Source: an uncultured Collinsella sp. (lineage in GTDB: Bacteria; Actinomycetota; Coriobacteriia; Coriobacteriales; Coriobacteriaceae). From it: 64,000 nucleotides of DNA. The number at the start of each line of letters is the position of its first letter. Position 1 is the first letter of the stretch. Positions 9,088-17,354 of this stretch are shown here, one piece after another. The notes under the pieces are model-generated. The model had not been told where the DNA came from and did no database searches. It saw nothing but the letters and a program-made list of their open reading frames with translations. Where the stretch lies: NCBI GenBank assembly GCA_959599915.1, contig CAUGJE010000007.1, positions 49,728 to 113,727 of the forward strand. The letters are read 5' to 3'. The position numbers and the translations under genes are program-made.

Positions 9088-9181
9088 ACGTTCCTTTCCC
9101 CCGGGGATGTTTCTCCCGGAACGGTTATGACTTGTATCCTACGCCTCGTCGGGGCGGGTAATTACAGCTGTAACGGTTTTG
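9088..9181 (-). promoter_or_regulatory. glgB-glgP spacer
   Basis: A 94-bp gap read on the minus strand. It holds a near-palindrome CCGTTACAGCTGTAA, a TAGGAT hexamer and the strong ribosome site of glgP. A promoter is possible but no clear -35 was found. Confidence 0.3.
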
Positions 9182-11440
9182 TTACGCATCCTTGGCAGAC
9201 GGCTTAACAGAAGCAGACTTGGTCTTGGTAGCGGCCTTTTTGGCAGCCGGTTTCTTGGCCGTAGTGGCCTTGGCGGCGGGCTTCGCGGCAGCCTTCGCCT
9301 TGGTCGTCGTAGTCTTCGCCTTAGCCGGTGCCTTCTTGACCGCAGCAGTCTTGGGCTTCACCGAGGACGTGCGCTTACGCGTAGCCTTCTTCGGCTCCTC
9401 GACCACGGGCGGCTTATAGCTGCTGGGACCGCGGCGCTTAAGCACCACACCTGCCAGACCGGGTACCTTAATCTCAATGGAGTCCATCTGCCCGTTCCAG
9501 GGATAGGGCTCGCTCGAGCAGGTGTAGGGCTCCTTGCCGGCATAGCCGCTGCCGCCAAACTCAGGACGGTCAGAATCGAAGATGACCTCCCAGTCACCCT
9601 CGCGCGGCACGCCCACGCGGAAGCTCTCATAGCTCGCCGGGTCAAAGTTAATCAGGATCACCAGGTCGTCATCGACGTCCTCGCCCTGACGCACAAAGCT
9701 CACGATGGACTGCTTGGAGTTATCCGCATCGATCCAGGTAAAGCCGTCGTCGGTGTAGCCGCGCTCGTACAGGGCGGGCTCGGCGGTGTACAGGTGGTTG
9801 AGCGCCTTGATAAACGCCTGATGATGACGGTGGGTCTCGTACTCCTCGGTCAGGAACCACTGGATGGACTCGTAATAGCGCCACTCAATAAACTGGCCGA
9901 TCTCGTTGCCCATAAAGTTGAGCTTGGCACCGGGGTGCGTCATCTGGTAGAAGGCGAGCGTGCGCAGGCCGGCAAACTGGCGCCACCAGTCGCCCGGCAT
10001 GCGGCCGATCAGCGAGCACTTGCCGTGCACGACCTCATCGTGGCTCAGCGGGCAAATAAAGTTCTCGGTAAAGGCGTACATGATGGAGAACGTGAGCAGC
10101 CCGTGGTTGCCGGGGCGCCACGGAAAATCGGTCTGCATGTAGTGCAGGGTATCGTTCATCCAGCCCATGTCCCACTTGTAGTGGAAGCCCAGACCGCCGT
10201 CCTGCGGCGGGTAGGTCACGAGCGGCCACGCGGTGGACTCCTCGGCCATCATCATCACGTCAGGGAAGTGGGCCTCCACGGCGCAGTTGACCTGGCGGAT
10301 AAACGCGCTGGCATCCAGGTCCTCCTCGGTTCCGTACTTGTTGAACTTCTTTTGGCCCGGATCGTCGATGCCAAAGTTGAGGTACAGCATGCTGGACACG
10401 CCATCCATGCGGATGCCGTCAACGTGGAAGTTCTCGAGCCAGTACAGCACGTTGGAGACCAGAAAGGAGCGGACCTCGCCGCGGGCGAAGTCAAACTTGT
10501 GCGTGCCCCAGTTGGGGTGAATCTCGTGCTCAAACAGCATGTGGCCGTTAAAGGTGGCAAGACCGTGGGAGTCGGCGCAAAAACCGCCGGGCACCCAGTC
10601 CATGATCACGCCGATGCCTGCCTCGTGGCATGCATCGATAAAGTGCATGAGTTGCTGCGGGTCGCCATAGCGCGAAGTGGCGGCATAATAGCCGGTCGTC
10701 TGGTAGCCCCAGGAGCCATCGAAGGGATGCTCCATGAGCGGCATGACCTCGATATGCGTATAGCCCATGTCGCGCACGTAGTCCACGAGCTCCACCGACA
10801 GGTCGTCGTAGGTGTAAAACTCGCCGCGCTGCGCGGGGAAGGGATCCATGGGGCCGGGATAGTTGCCATACTCGTCCGGCTCGCCCTGCGGCGCGTCGCC
10901 GTGGCGCTTCCACGAGCCAATATGCACCTCGTAGATGTTAAGGGGCTGCGACATGTGGTTGTGGCCGGCGCGGCGCTTGAGCCATGCGGCGTCGTTCCAT
11001 TTGTAGCCATCGAGGGTCCACAGCACGCTAGCGGTACCCGGAGGGCACTCGGCCTTGAAGGCGTACGGATCGGCCTTGTACAGTTTTTCGCCCTCGTTGG
11101 TCTCGATTAAATATTTATAGAGCTGGCCTTGTTCTGCGCCAGGAATAAAGCCTTCCCAAATAGCGCTCGTATGCACGGGCACCAGCGGGTTGGCTTCTTC
11201 ATCCCAGTCGTTAAATTCGCCAATGACATGCACGCTCTTTACATCGGGCGCCCAAACGCAAAAGCGCCAGCCGCGCGTACGGTTCTGCGTGTCGGGGTGC
11301 GCGCCCATCTTTTCCCAGCTGCGCTCCCACGTGCCGATGCCAAATAGATAGACATCGTCCTTGGTGAGCTCCGGTGCGTGCGGGGCGGCTTTACGGGTTG
11401 CGGGCTTTTTAGCCGTTGGCTTTAGCTTTGTATCGCTCAC
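9182..11440 (-). CDS. glgB: 1,4-alpha-glucan branching enzyme with Lys/Ala-rich C-terminal tail
   Basis: GH13/CBM48 branching enzyme that cuts alpha-1,4 chains and re-attaches them as alpha-1,6 branches. The CBM48-like N-domain (FGIGTWERSWEKMGAH) is followed by the catalytic barrel with GIRMDGVSSMLY (nucleophile Asp), MMAEEST (acid/base Glu) and LSHDEVVHGK (transition-state Asp). The last 76 residues are a low-complexity basic tail rich in KKA, TTKAK and AAKP units, outside the normal family end. The start is uncertain. The frame extends to 11500; ATGs at 11455/11452 have no ribosome site, while GTG 11440 has GGGA 6 bp upstream and is used here. A short basic N-terminal stretch (KPTAKKPATRKAAPHA) is also unusual. 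First gene of the glycogen locus. Confidence 0.93.
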   Translation of the reverse strand: MSDTKLKPTAKKPATRKAAPHAPELTKDDVYLFGIGTWERSWEKMGAHPDTQNRTRGWRFCVWAPDVKSVHVIGEFNDWDEEANPLVPVHTSAIWEGFIPGAEQGQLYKYLIETNEGEKLYKADPYAFKAECPPGTASVLWTLDGYKWNDAAWLKRRAGHNHMSQPLNIYEVHIGSWKRHGDAPQGEPDEYGNYPGPMDPFPAQRGEFYTYDDLSVELVDYVRDMGYTHIEVMPLMEHPFDGSWGYQTTGYYAATSRYGDPQQLMHFIDACHEAGIGVIMDWVPGGFCADSHGLATFNGHMLFEHEIHPNWGTHKFDFARGEVRSFLVSNVLYWLENFHVDGIRMDGVSSMLYLNFGIDDPGQKKFNKYGTEEDLDASAFIRQVNCAVEAHFPDVMMMAEESTAWPLVTYPPQDGGLGFHYKWDMGWMNDTLHYMQTDFPWRPGNHGLLTFSIMYAFTENFICPLSHDEVVHGKCSLIGRMPGDWWRQFAGLRTLAFYQMTHPGAKLNFMGNEIGQFIEWRYYESIQWFLTEEYETHRHHQAFIKALNHLYTAEPALYERGYTDDGFTWIDADNSKQSIVSFVRQGEDVDDDLVILINFDPASYESFRVGVPREGDWEVIFDSDRPEFGGSGYAGKEPYTCSSEPYPWNGQMDSIEIKVPGLAGVVLKRRGPSSYKPPVVEEPKKATRKRTSSVKPKTAAVKKAPAKAKTTTTKAKAAAKPAAKATTAKKPAAKKAATKTKSASVKPSAKDA

Positions 11441-11786
11441 GTTTGATCCCATCATGACGCGGCAGCGTGTTGCCTTGGTGACTAGATGCGAAAGGTCCAA
11501 GGCTGCACGAATCGAAGGGACGGCGATAGTTCTATGATTCGTTCCACCTCGCGTGCTCGGTGGAACTTTCGGCAGAAACTACGATAACACCTGTACGTTA
11601 CTTTTATGAAGGAAAGTGGTTTTAGGGCGGCGTTTAATCGGTAAGCGCCATGTTTAGACCACTGGCAGAATTGCCGTGGTAAAACTCTTGACAGTTTTAC
11701 CAATAAGGGTTTTTTGATTGTTGGTTTGACGTTTGGTAAAACGTTTTTAGCAGGTTGTTTACCATTTGACATCGAAAGGTACATTT
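11441..11786. promoter_or_regulatory. Divergent regulatory region between glgB and the HAD gene with TGGTAAAAC operator-like sites
   Basis: This 346-bp gap serves both directions. A perfect 10-bp inverted repeat, TGGTAAAACT / AGTTTTACCA with a 6-bp spacer, occupies 11677-11702 and overlaps a TTGACA hexamer at 11689-11694. A second, looser pair, TGGTAAAACG at 11734-11743 and GTTTACCA at 11757-11764, sits just before the HAD ribosome site. The same half-sites occur upstream of the GH13 gene at 1739-1781. They look like binding sites for one regulator, perhaps of the LacI type; the protein is not in this window. Confidence 0.5.
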
Positions 11787-12476
11787 ATGTCCCAGACCGC
11801 CGCTCCTAATGTCGCTTTTATTTTCGATTGCGACGGCACGCTGGTTAATAGCACCCCCGTTTGGGCCTATGCCCAGCCCGAGTTATTGCACCGCCACGGA
11901 GTTGACGTGACGGTCGATGATTTTGCCCAGTTTGAGCATTTGTCGCTCGAGGACGAGTGCCAGGCCTACCACGACACCTGGGGCATTGGCGCAAATGGCG
12001 AGGAGCTGTATCGCGAGCTGAGCGACATTCTGATCGATGGCTACTCTAAGGTGCCGCCACGCGAGGGTCTGCTTGCATTTTTGGAGCAGGCGAAGGAGGC
12101 CGGTATTGCCATGTGCGTTGCCACGTCCACGCCGGCCGAGCTGGTTAAGTCTGCGCTAGCGGGAGCCGGGCTCGACGCGTACATGGAGTTTGTTACCACG
12201 ACGGGTGAGGCAGGACGCTCCAAACAGTTCCCCGACGTATACGAGCTGGCGCTGCGCCGTCTGGAGGAGCACCATGGGCATCAGTTTGAGCGCGCATGGG
12301 TGTTTGAGGATGCGGTCTTTGGCCTTAAGAGCTCCGGCGCCGCCGGCTTTAACCGCGTGGGCATCTATGATCCGCACGGCCGCATGAAGCGCGACGACGT
12401 ACGCGCCAGCTGCGATATCTTTATCGACAGCTACGAGGAGCTGGATCTGGCCCGCGTGCTTTCGTTTGAGGAATAG
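11787..12476 (+). CDS. HAD-superfamily sugar-phosphatase / beta-phosphoglucomutase-like hydrolase
   Basis: 229-residue HAD hydrolase. Motif I is FDCDGTLVNS near residue 12 (nucleophile and general-acid Asp). A helical cap follows, then motif II in CVATSTPAEL, motif III Lys in EAGRSKQFPD and motif IV in WVFEDAVFGLKSSGAAG. This layout matches subfamily IA, which includes beta-phosphoglucomutase and small sugar-phosphate phosphatases. The start ATG 11787 has GAAAGG 7 bp upstream; an earlier in-frame start at 11766 lacks one. Its promoter region carries operator-like sites shared with the alpha-glucan locus, so a role in maltose or glucose-phosphate metabolism is possible. Substrate unknown. Confidence 0.85.
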   Translation: MSQTAAPNVAFIFDCDGTLVNSTPVWAYAQPELLHRHGVDVTVDDFAQFEHLSLEDECQAYHDTWGIGANGEELYRELSDILIDGYSKVPPREGLLAFLEQAKEAGIAMCVATSTPAELVKSALAGAGLDAYMEFVTTTGEAGRSKQFPDVYELALRRLEEHHGHQFERAWVFEDAVFGLKSSGAAGFNRVGIYDPHGRMKRDDVRASCDIFIDSYEELDLARVLSFEE

Positions 12477-12485
12477 GCGAGGGCT

Positions 12486-13127
12486 GTGGCTTGCAAGGTA
12501 TTAGTGGTCTGCGGCTCGCCCGTAGTGGCGAGCGCGGATCTGTTGCGTAGGCTAGCAGGGGAGTGCGACCACGTTGTCGCCGTGGACCGCGGACTCGACG
12601 CACTGTTGGGCTCCGGCCTGGGCTGCGAAGTATATGTAGGGGACGCCGATACGGTAAGCGAAGCCGGTCGCGCTCTTGTTGATGCCGCTGAGGACTTTGA
12701 AGTTGAGCGCCACGACCCGTACAAGGACTATACCGACCTAGCACTGGCGCTCGATTCCGTCCGCCGTCGCTGGCCGGGTGCCGAAGTGGTTGCAACCTGC
12801 GCCACCGGCGGCCGTCCGGACATGGCGCTTTCCGTACTGGGGTTGCTTGCAGGCTACGATGACGGCCCAGTTTGGATTGCCGAGGACAAGGTGGTCGCCC
12901 GCATCCTTCGCGCAGGCGAATCGTGGACCATCGAAGGCGCCGAGGGCGAAACGTTTTCCATCATCGCCATCGCCCCCAACACCCAGGTTAGCGAACACGG
13001 CCTAGAATGGGAACTAGACCACAACCCCCTGGGCCTTTTAGCCGACACAGGCATTAGCAACATAGTCCGATCCACCGCAGAGATCGAAGTCCACACCGGC
13101 ACCGCCATCGGGTACCTTTACAAGTAG
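12486..13127 (+). CDS. Thiamine pyrophosphokinase
   Basis: 213 residues, the normal size for the family, transferring pyrophosphate from ATP to thiamine. Visible motifs are VAVDRGLDALLGSG (substrate loop), YVGDADTVS (the GDxDS-type metal site, here with Thr), DPYKDYTDLALAL (the DKDxTD-type site) and CATGGRPDMALSVLG. A C-terminal beta-sandwich domain follows and ends with HTGTAIGYLYK. It starts at GTG 12486, 9 bp after the HAD stop, with GAGGG as ribosome site, so the two genes are likely co-transcribed. No TPP riboswitch was seen upstream. Confidence 0.88.
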   Translation: MACKVLVVCGSPVVASADLLRRLAGECDHVVAVDRGLDALLGSGLGCEVYVGDADTVSEAGRALVDAAEDFEVERHDPYKDYTDLALALDSVRRRWPGAEVVATCATGGRPDMALSVLGLLAGYDDGPVWIAEDKVVARILRAGESWTIEGAEGETFSIIAIAPNTQVSEHGLEWELDHNPLGLLADTGISNIVRSTAEIEVHTGTAIGYLYK

Positions 13128-13151
13128 GGGCCTCGCATCAGGGTTTTATCG

Positions 13152-13203
13152 GGACGGTGGATAGAAATAATCGCTCGAAGAGTGATTATTTCTGCCCCGT
13201 CCC
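13152..13203. repeat. Extended hairpin (REP-like) after the thiamine pyrophosphokinase gene
   Basis: GGGACGG pairs with CCGTCCC at the outside and AGAAATAATC with GATTATTTCT inside (one bulge), closed by a short GAA loop, giving a stem of about 20 bp over 50 nt. No T run follows, so it fits a REP-like palindrome or an mRNA 3'-end structure better than a classical terminator. Confidence 0.55.
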
Positions 13204-13244
13204 AGGAAAACCCGTAAGGTGGATAATCAATCCAAAATTCCCTC

Positions 13245-13273
13245 TTGCATCCCCGAAGATCTTCCCCTATAGT
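13245..13273 (+). promoter_or_regulatory. tRNA-Ala promoter (copy 1)
   Basis: TTGCAT at 13245-13250, a 17-bp spacer, and TATAGT at 13268-13273, 13 bp before the tRNA. Both other tRNA-Ala genes in the window have the same TTGCAT-17-TATA(G/C)T arrangement. Confidence 0.8.
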
Positions 13274-13286
13274 ACAACCTCGTCAC

Positions 13287-13362
13287 GGGGGCGTAGCTCA
13301 GCTGGGAGAGCGCTTGACTGGCAGTCAAGAGGTCAGGGGTTCGATCCCCCTCGTCTCCACCA
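13287..13362 (+). tRNA. tRNA-Ala(GGC), copy 1
   Basis: The 76-nt cloverleaf includes an encoded CCA. Acceptor arm GGGGGCG pairs with CGTCTCC and contains the G3:U70 wobble that identifies tRNA-Ala. The anticodon loop CTGGCAG gives anticodon GGC, and GGTTCGATCC forms the T arm. The body is identical to the copies at 40146 and 41057. Confidence 0.97.
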
Positions 13363-13371
13363 TTGTGATTT

Positions 13372-13403
13372 AAAAGGCCATCGGATATCCGGTGGCCTTT
13401 TTT
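13372..13403 (+). terminator. Rho-independent terminator after tRNA-Ala copy 1
   Basis: GGCCATCGGATATCCGGTGGCC is self-complementary apart from one central mismatch pair, and is followed by six Ts and preceded by four As. Confidence 0.85.
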
Positions 13404-14157
13404 CATACCCATCAACCCCACAAACCAAAGTGACGCGTACACCCGCGCCCACCCCATAAAAAGTTGCGCAATTCCTTCCCGGTTTTGTACAAAGTTTGTT
13501 AGCCAAAGATAATAGTTTGAGCAATTCACGCCGCCAGCAATGCAACTCAGGCAGTGCTCACCAACCCACACGCCCCCATAAACCTGCGGCAATGTTTGCA
13601 AGACGGCACAATATCCCCCATAACCACGGCAAATAAACAATATGTTGCTCAACACACCCCAAAACGCATGGGCCACCTGCTGTGCTAGGATACCTAACGT
13701 TACATGAGTTCAACTGTGCTCGCGGCTCCAACAAGTCGCAAAACGCAGGGTCGATCAGCATCCGGCCGTAACGGCGGTGCCAGAAACACCATGAGCTCCA
13801 ATATCGATTGCCATGCGCGATTTTGCACTTGCTTTTGCGGGCATTTAATAGTTGCATTTGGTAATGCTTCAAATTGCTACGGCAAACCTCAACAGTTTTC
13901 AGCTGTTTGCGTGCGGTCCAGTTTTGTACCCGCTTGACTGGTTCGCACGCAGTCGGCTGGAGACGCGGTCATTTTGCGATACACGGCCGCATCTCTAGCA
14001 ACTGCGCTTATACATACCGTTCACGGTGGGGCAGAGCCACGTGCTTGTCTGACTGGGCTCAGGGTTTGAATATGGAGCGCCTTCGCGCATAAGCGCCCTG
14101 GCGAAGCCATACCCAAACCCCGTGAGCCACACGTAAGACAGCAAGGGGGTGGTGCTC
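13404..14157 (+). promoter_or_regulatory. Long 5' leader of the polysaccharide operon, with promoters and hairpins
   Basis: There is no convincing gene in these 750 bp. Two promoter-like pairs have 17-bp spacers: TTGTAC (13485-13490) with GATAAT (13508-13513), and TTGCAC (13823-13828) with TAATAG (13846-13851). Downstream are two inverted repeats. The first has arms GCGTGCG (13908) and CGCACGC (13942), with an inner CCAG/CTGG. The second is the long hairpin at 14056-14128 listed separately. A leader of about 300-640 nt ahead of a NusG paralogue fits control by processive antitermination. Confidence 0.5.
14056..14128 (+). promoter_or_regulatory. Extended leader hairpin directly before the LoaP-like gene
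   Basis: GGCTCA-GGGTTTG pairs with CAAACCC-GTGAGCC (13 bp, one bulged base), then TATGG with CCATA, then CTTCGC with GCGAAG, around a loop of about 14 nt. The elongated imperfect hairpin ends 30 nt before the LoaP start. LoaP proteins are known to recognise an RNA hairpin in operon leaders; assigning this one as the target is inference. Confidence 0.55.
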
Positions 14158-14703
14158 GTGTGGTATGTGATTCAGGTCATTAACGGTCGCGAAGACGTAA
14201 TGCGCGAGCGCATCGAGCGTGTGGTGCCAGCGGGCGCCATGCAGGAGCCCTTTTATCCCCAATTTCAAACCGAGATCAAAGTACACGGCGAATGGGTCAA
14301 TACGACCAAGCCGCTTTTTCCCGGATATCTTATCTGCGATACGGCAGATCCCCGCACCGTGCAACAGTATCTGCTGCGCATGGACGACTTTGCCCGGGTG
14401 CTTGCCCAGGACGGTCAGTTTGTGCCGCTGGCAAAAGAAGAGGTCCAGCTTATTGGCGGATTTACGCATAGGGGAGACCGCGTAGTACCCATGAGCGAGG
14501 CCCTAAAAGACGGCGACCAGGTCGTAGTTACGGCTGGTCCGCTGTTGGGCCACGAAGGCCTTATCAAAACCATTAACAGACGCAAGAGCACTGCTTATCT
14601 GGAGCTCGACCTATGCGGCCGACGCGTAACTACGCGCGTTGGCCTTGCAGTGCTTTCGGCCGAGCAGCGCGTAATGCGAAACCTTAAAAAGGCGATCGCC
14701 TAG
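14158..14703 (+). CDS. NusG paralogue, LoaP-type transcription antiterminator
   Basis: 181-residue NusG-family protein. The N-terminal NGN domain (MWYVIQVINGREDVMRERIE) has the LFPGYLIC core. A C-terminal KOW domain spans roughly 125-175 (LKDGDQVVVTAGPLLGHEG). Standing first in a 15-kb polysaccharide operon it matches LoaP/UpxY-type specialised NusG proteins, which let RNA polymerase read through terminators in long operons. The start is taken as GTG 14158, preceded by AAGGGGG at 8 bp; GTGs at 14149 and 14152 overlap the ribosome site. A strong hairpin lies just upstream. Confidence 0.88.
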   Translation: MWYVIQVINGREDVMRERIERVVPAGAMQEPFYPQFQTEIKVHGEWVNTTKPLFPGYLICDTADPRTVQQYLLRMDDFARVLAQDGQFVPLAKEEVQLIGGFTHRGDRVVPMSEALKDGDQVVVTAGPLLGHEGLIKTINRRKSTAYLELDLCGRRVTTRVGLAVLSAEQRVMRNLKKAIA

Positions 14704-14769
14704 CTGTTGGCGACCGCTACACAGAACAGGGAGGATCCCCGACCCGGGGACGAAGTCTTGGAAGAAAAC

Positions 14770-15546
14770 GTGTCGGATAAAACTCAATTTGCAACGGATG
14801 CGCCTGCGGGGGCAGCGCTCATTTCTCAGGCCATGGACCGGCGTGAGGGCGCCGCCAGCTACAGGGCCATGCAATCCATCATGGACTGGGACAACTCGCG
14901 CCTGGCCTACCGGGCCATAAAGCGCACGTTTGATATCGTTTTCAGCGGTGTTGTACTCGTCCTCATCGCGATCCCCGGTCTGGTGTTGGCCGCCGCCATC
15001 CGCCTGGAGAGCGAGGGCAGCCCCTTCTACAGCCAGATCCGCGTGGGCCAGACTCGACCCGACGGCAGCTTGACTACTTTCCGCATGTGGAAGTTCCGAA
15101 GCATGTACAAGGACGCCGACGAGCGCCTGGTGGAGCTCAAGGAACAGAACGAGATCGCCGGCGCCATGTTCAAGATGAAGGAGGACCCGCGCGTCACCAG
15201 GATCGGCCGGTTCATCCGCAAGCACTCCATCGACGAGTTCCCGCAGTTCCTCAACGTGTTCTTGGGCCAGATGTCTGTCGTGGGCCCGCGCCCGCCGCTG
15301 CCCAACGAGGTTGCGGAGTACACCGAGTACGACCTGCAGCGTCTGGCAGTAAAACCAGGCATTACCGGCTGGTGGCAGGTCACTGAGCGCAACTCGACGG
15401 GATTCGATGGCATGGTCCGCCGCGATCTCGAGTACATCGCCAACCGGGGCATTTTCACCGACCTCAAGATTGTAATCCTCACGGTTATTGAGGTCATCAC
15501 CGGTAGGGTGCTTGCTAATGCTCGAGGACTATTCGAAATACTCTGA
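14770..15546 (+). CDS. Initiating sugar transferase (undecaprenyl-phosphate glycosyl-1-phosphate transferase)
   Basis: Transfers a sugar-1-phosphate from a UDP-sugar to undecaprenyl phosphate, the first step of repeat-unit assembly. One membrane segment (FSGVVLVLIAIPGLVLAAAI) precedes the catalytic domain with MWKFRSMYKDADE, DPRVTRIGRFIRKHSIDEFPQ containing the Asp-Glu dyad, SVVGPRPPLPNEV and KPGITGWWQV. It is a short-type enzyme without the multi-span N-terminal domain of WbaP. The frame opens at TTG 14707, but GTG 14770 with GGAAGA just upstream is the better-supported start. The C-terminus overlaps the next gene by 29 bp. Confidence 0.9.
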   Translation: MSDKTQFATDAPAGAALISQAMDRREGAASYRAMQSIMDWDNSRLAYRAIKRTFDIVFSGVVLVLIAIPGLVLAAAIRLESEGSPFYSQIRVGQTRPDGSLTTFRMWKFRSMYKDADERLVELKEQNEIAGAMFKMKEDPRVTRIGRFIRKHSIDEFPQFLNVFLGQMSVVGPRPPLPNEVAEYTEYDLQRLAVKPGITGWWQVTERNSTGFDGMVRRDLEYIANRGIFTDLKIVILTVIEVITGRVLANARGLFEIL

Positions 15547-16294
15547 GTTGAATCGCGTTCCCGTGATCGATGTTCCGATCACGGGAACAAACATGTCAGA
15601 TTGCATCAGTTTTCTAGCTGAACATATCGATGAACTCCATGGCGAGTACATTTGCGTCTCAAATGCCCATACGTCTGTTTTGGCTCATGATGACCCCTCC
15701 TATTGGGATTGCCAGGCGGAATCAGTCATGTCCGTTCCCGACGGCAAGCCCTTATCAGTTGTAGGCCGTAAGTCATTTGAATCGATGGACCGCGTTACCG
15801 GTCCGGACTTGATGCGCGAGATTTTTGAGATTTCCAGTCAACACGGATGGAGTCACTATTTCTACGGAAATGAACAGAAGAATCTTGACGCCCTCAGAGA
15901 ATCGCTCAACAGGGATTTCCCCGGTTTAAAAATTGTGGGAATGGAACCGTCACTTTTCCGTCCTTTGTCCGACAACGAAAAGCACGAGCTTTCTAATCGC
16001 ATCGCCAACTCAGGAGCTAACTTCGCATGGATTGCTCTTGGCGCGCCACGTCAAGAAGTTCTTATGCACGAGCTCAAGGGAGGGCCGCAGCCGCTGATGA
16101 TCGGCGTTGGTGGCGCGTTCAACGTTCTCGCCGGAGTGGTACCGGAGGCACCGATCTGGATGCAAAACCTGAGCCTTGAGTGGCTATACAGACTTATCCA
16201 AGAGCCGAAACGACTTTTCAAACGATATCTAGTTACTAATACCAAATTCCTCTTTTACCAGTTCACGGGCGCCAAGCGCAAGGAAGGCAAGTAG
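15518..16294 (+). CDS. WecG/TagA/CpsF-family glycosyltransferase
   Basis: GT26-type transferase adding a sugar, often N-acetylmannosamine or its uronate, to the first lipid-linked sugar. Typical motifs are CVSNAHTSVLA (the TAN-like substrate segment), SVPDGKPLSVVGR, VTGPDLM, YFYGNEQKN and ANFAWIALGAPRQE, then MIGVGGAFNVLAGVVPEAPIW. The start ATG 15518 lies inside the end of the preceding transferase; an earlier in-frame start at 15488 overlaps even more and lacks support. It probably adds the second sugar of the repeat unit. Confidence 0.88.
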   Translation: MLEDYSKYSELNRVPVIDVPITGTNMSDCISFLAEHIDELHGEYICVSNAHTSVLAHDDPSYWDCQAESVMSVPDGKPLSVVGRKSFESMDRVTGPDLMREIFEISSQHGWSHYFYGNEQKNLDALRESLNRDFPGLKIVGMEPSLFRPLSDNEKHELSNRIANSGANFAWIALGAPRQEVLMHELKGGPQPLMIGVGGAFNVLAGVVPEAPIWMQNLSLEWLYRLIQEPKRLFKRYLVTNTKFLFYQFTGAKRKEGK

Positions 16295-17353
16295 ATGAAA
16301 TCCACCACCGCATTCAAAGACAAGACCCTGATGATCACGGGCGGCACCGGCTCGTTCGGCAACACCGTCCTCAAGCACTTCATGGACACCGACCTGGCCG
16401 AGATCCGCATCTTCTCTCGCGACGAGAAGAAGCAGGACGACATGCGCCACCGCCTGCAGGAGAAGTCGCCCGAGCTCGCCTCCAAGGTGCGCTTCTTCAT
16501 CGGCGACGTCCGTAACGCCCAGTCGGTGCGCGACGCCATGCACGGCGTGGACTACATCTTCCACGCCGCCGCCTTGAAGCAGGTGCCCTCCTGCGAGTTC
16601 TTCCCCATGGAGGCCGTGCGCACCAACGTCATCGGCACGGACAACGTGCTGCACGCCGCGATCGACGAGGGCGTCGACCGCGTCGTGTGCCTGTCCACCG
16701 ACAAGGCGGCATACCCCATCAACGCCATGGGCAAGTCCAAGGCCATGATGGAGTCCATCATCTACGCCAACGCCCGAAACGGCGCCGGCCGCACCACCAT
16801 CTGCTGCACCCGCTACGGCAACGTCATGTGCTCGCGCGGCAGCGTCATCCCGCTGTTCATCGACCGCATCCGAAAAGGGGAGCCGCTCACGGTCACCGAC
16901 CCCAACATGACCCGCTTCCTCATGAACCTGGACGAGGCGGTCGGCCTGGTGCAGTTCGCCTTCGAGCACGCCAACCCCGGCGACCTGTTCATCCAGAAGG
17001 CGCCTGCCTCCACCATCGGCGACCTCGCCGAGGCGGTCCAGGAGGTCTTCGGCCGCGTGGGCACCCAGGTGATCGGCACCCGCCACGGCGAGAAGCTCTT
17101 CGAGACCCTCATGACCCGCGAGGAGCGCCTGCGCGCCGAGGACATGGGTGGCTACTACCGCGTGGCATGCGACTCGCGCGACCTGAACTACGACAAGTTC
17201 GTCGTGGACGGTGAGGTGGAGACCCAGGCCGACGAGTCCTACACCTCCCACAACACCGAGAGGCTCGACGTTGAGGGCACCATCGCCAAGATCAAGACCG
17301 CCGAGTACGTGCAGCTGGCGCTCGAGGGCCGCGAGCACGAGGCGGTGCAGTAG
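16295..17353 (+). CDS. capE: UDP-GlcNAc 4,6-dehydratase/5-epimerase (CapE/FnlA type)
   Basis: 352-residue extended SDR. The NAD site is ITGGTGSFGNTVLK near residue 14. The active-site segment STDKAAYPINAMGKSKAMME replaces the usual YxxxK by the MxxxK arrangement of the inverting FlaA1/CapE group. With the next two genes it forms the three-enzyme route from UDP-GlcNAc to UDP-N-acetyl-L-fucosamine. The ATG directly follows the previous stop. The capE-capF-capG block is clearly more GC-rich than the genes after it, suggesting it was acquired or exchanged as a unit. Confidence 0.9.
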   Translation: MKSTTAFKDKTLMITGGTGSFGNTVLKHFMDTDLAEIRIFSRDEKKQDDMRHRLQEKSPELASKVRFFIGDVRNAQSVRDAMHGVDYIFHAAALKQVPSCEFFPMEAVRTNVIGTDNVLHAAIDEGVDRVVCLSTDKAAYPINAMGKSKAMMESIIYANARNGAGRTTICCTRYGNVMCSRGSVIPLFIDRIRKGEPLTVTDPNMTRFLMNLDEAVGLVQFAFEHANPGDLFIQKAPASTIGDLAEAVQEVFGRVGTQVIGTRHGEKLFETLMTREERLRAEDMGGYYRVACDSRDLNYDKFVVDGEVETQADESYTSHNTERLDVEGTIAKIKTAEYVQLALEGREHEAVQ

Positions 17354-17354
17354 G

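Noticed and set aside
6493..9207. A 904-residue open frame on the plus strand opposite glgP
   Set aside because: It is the exact antisense of glgP, has no ribosome site, and its composition (Val/Leu/Gly/Ala-rich, no motifs) is what antisense of a GC-rich gene yields. The same applies to long frames opposite glgA, glgC/D, glgB, capE-G and der.
13227..13676. A 149-codon minus-strand frame overlapping tRNA-Ala copy 1
   Set aside because: It runs through a certain tRNA gene and its terminator and has no recognisable motif. Similar frames over the other two tRNA-Ala copies share the tRNA-derived peptide.
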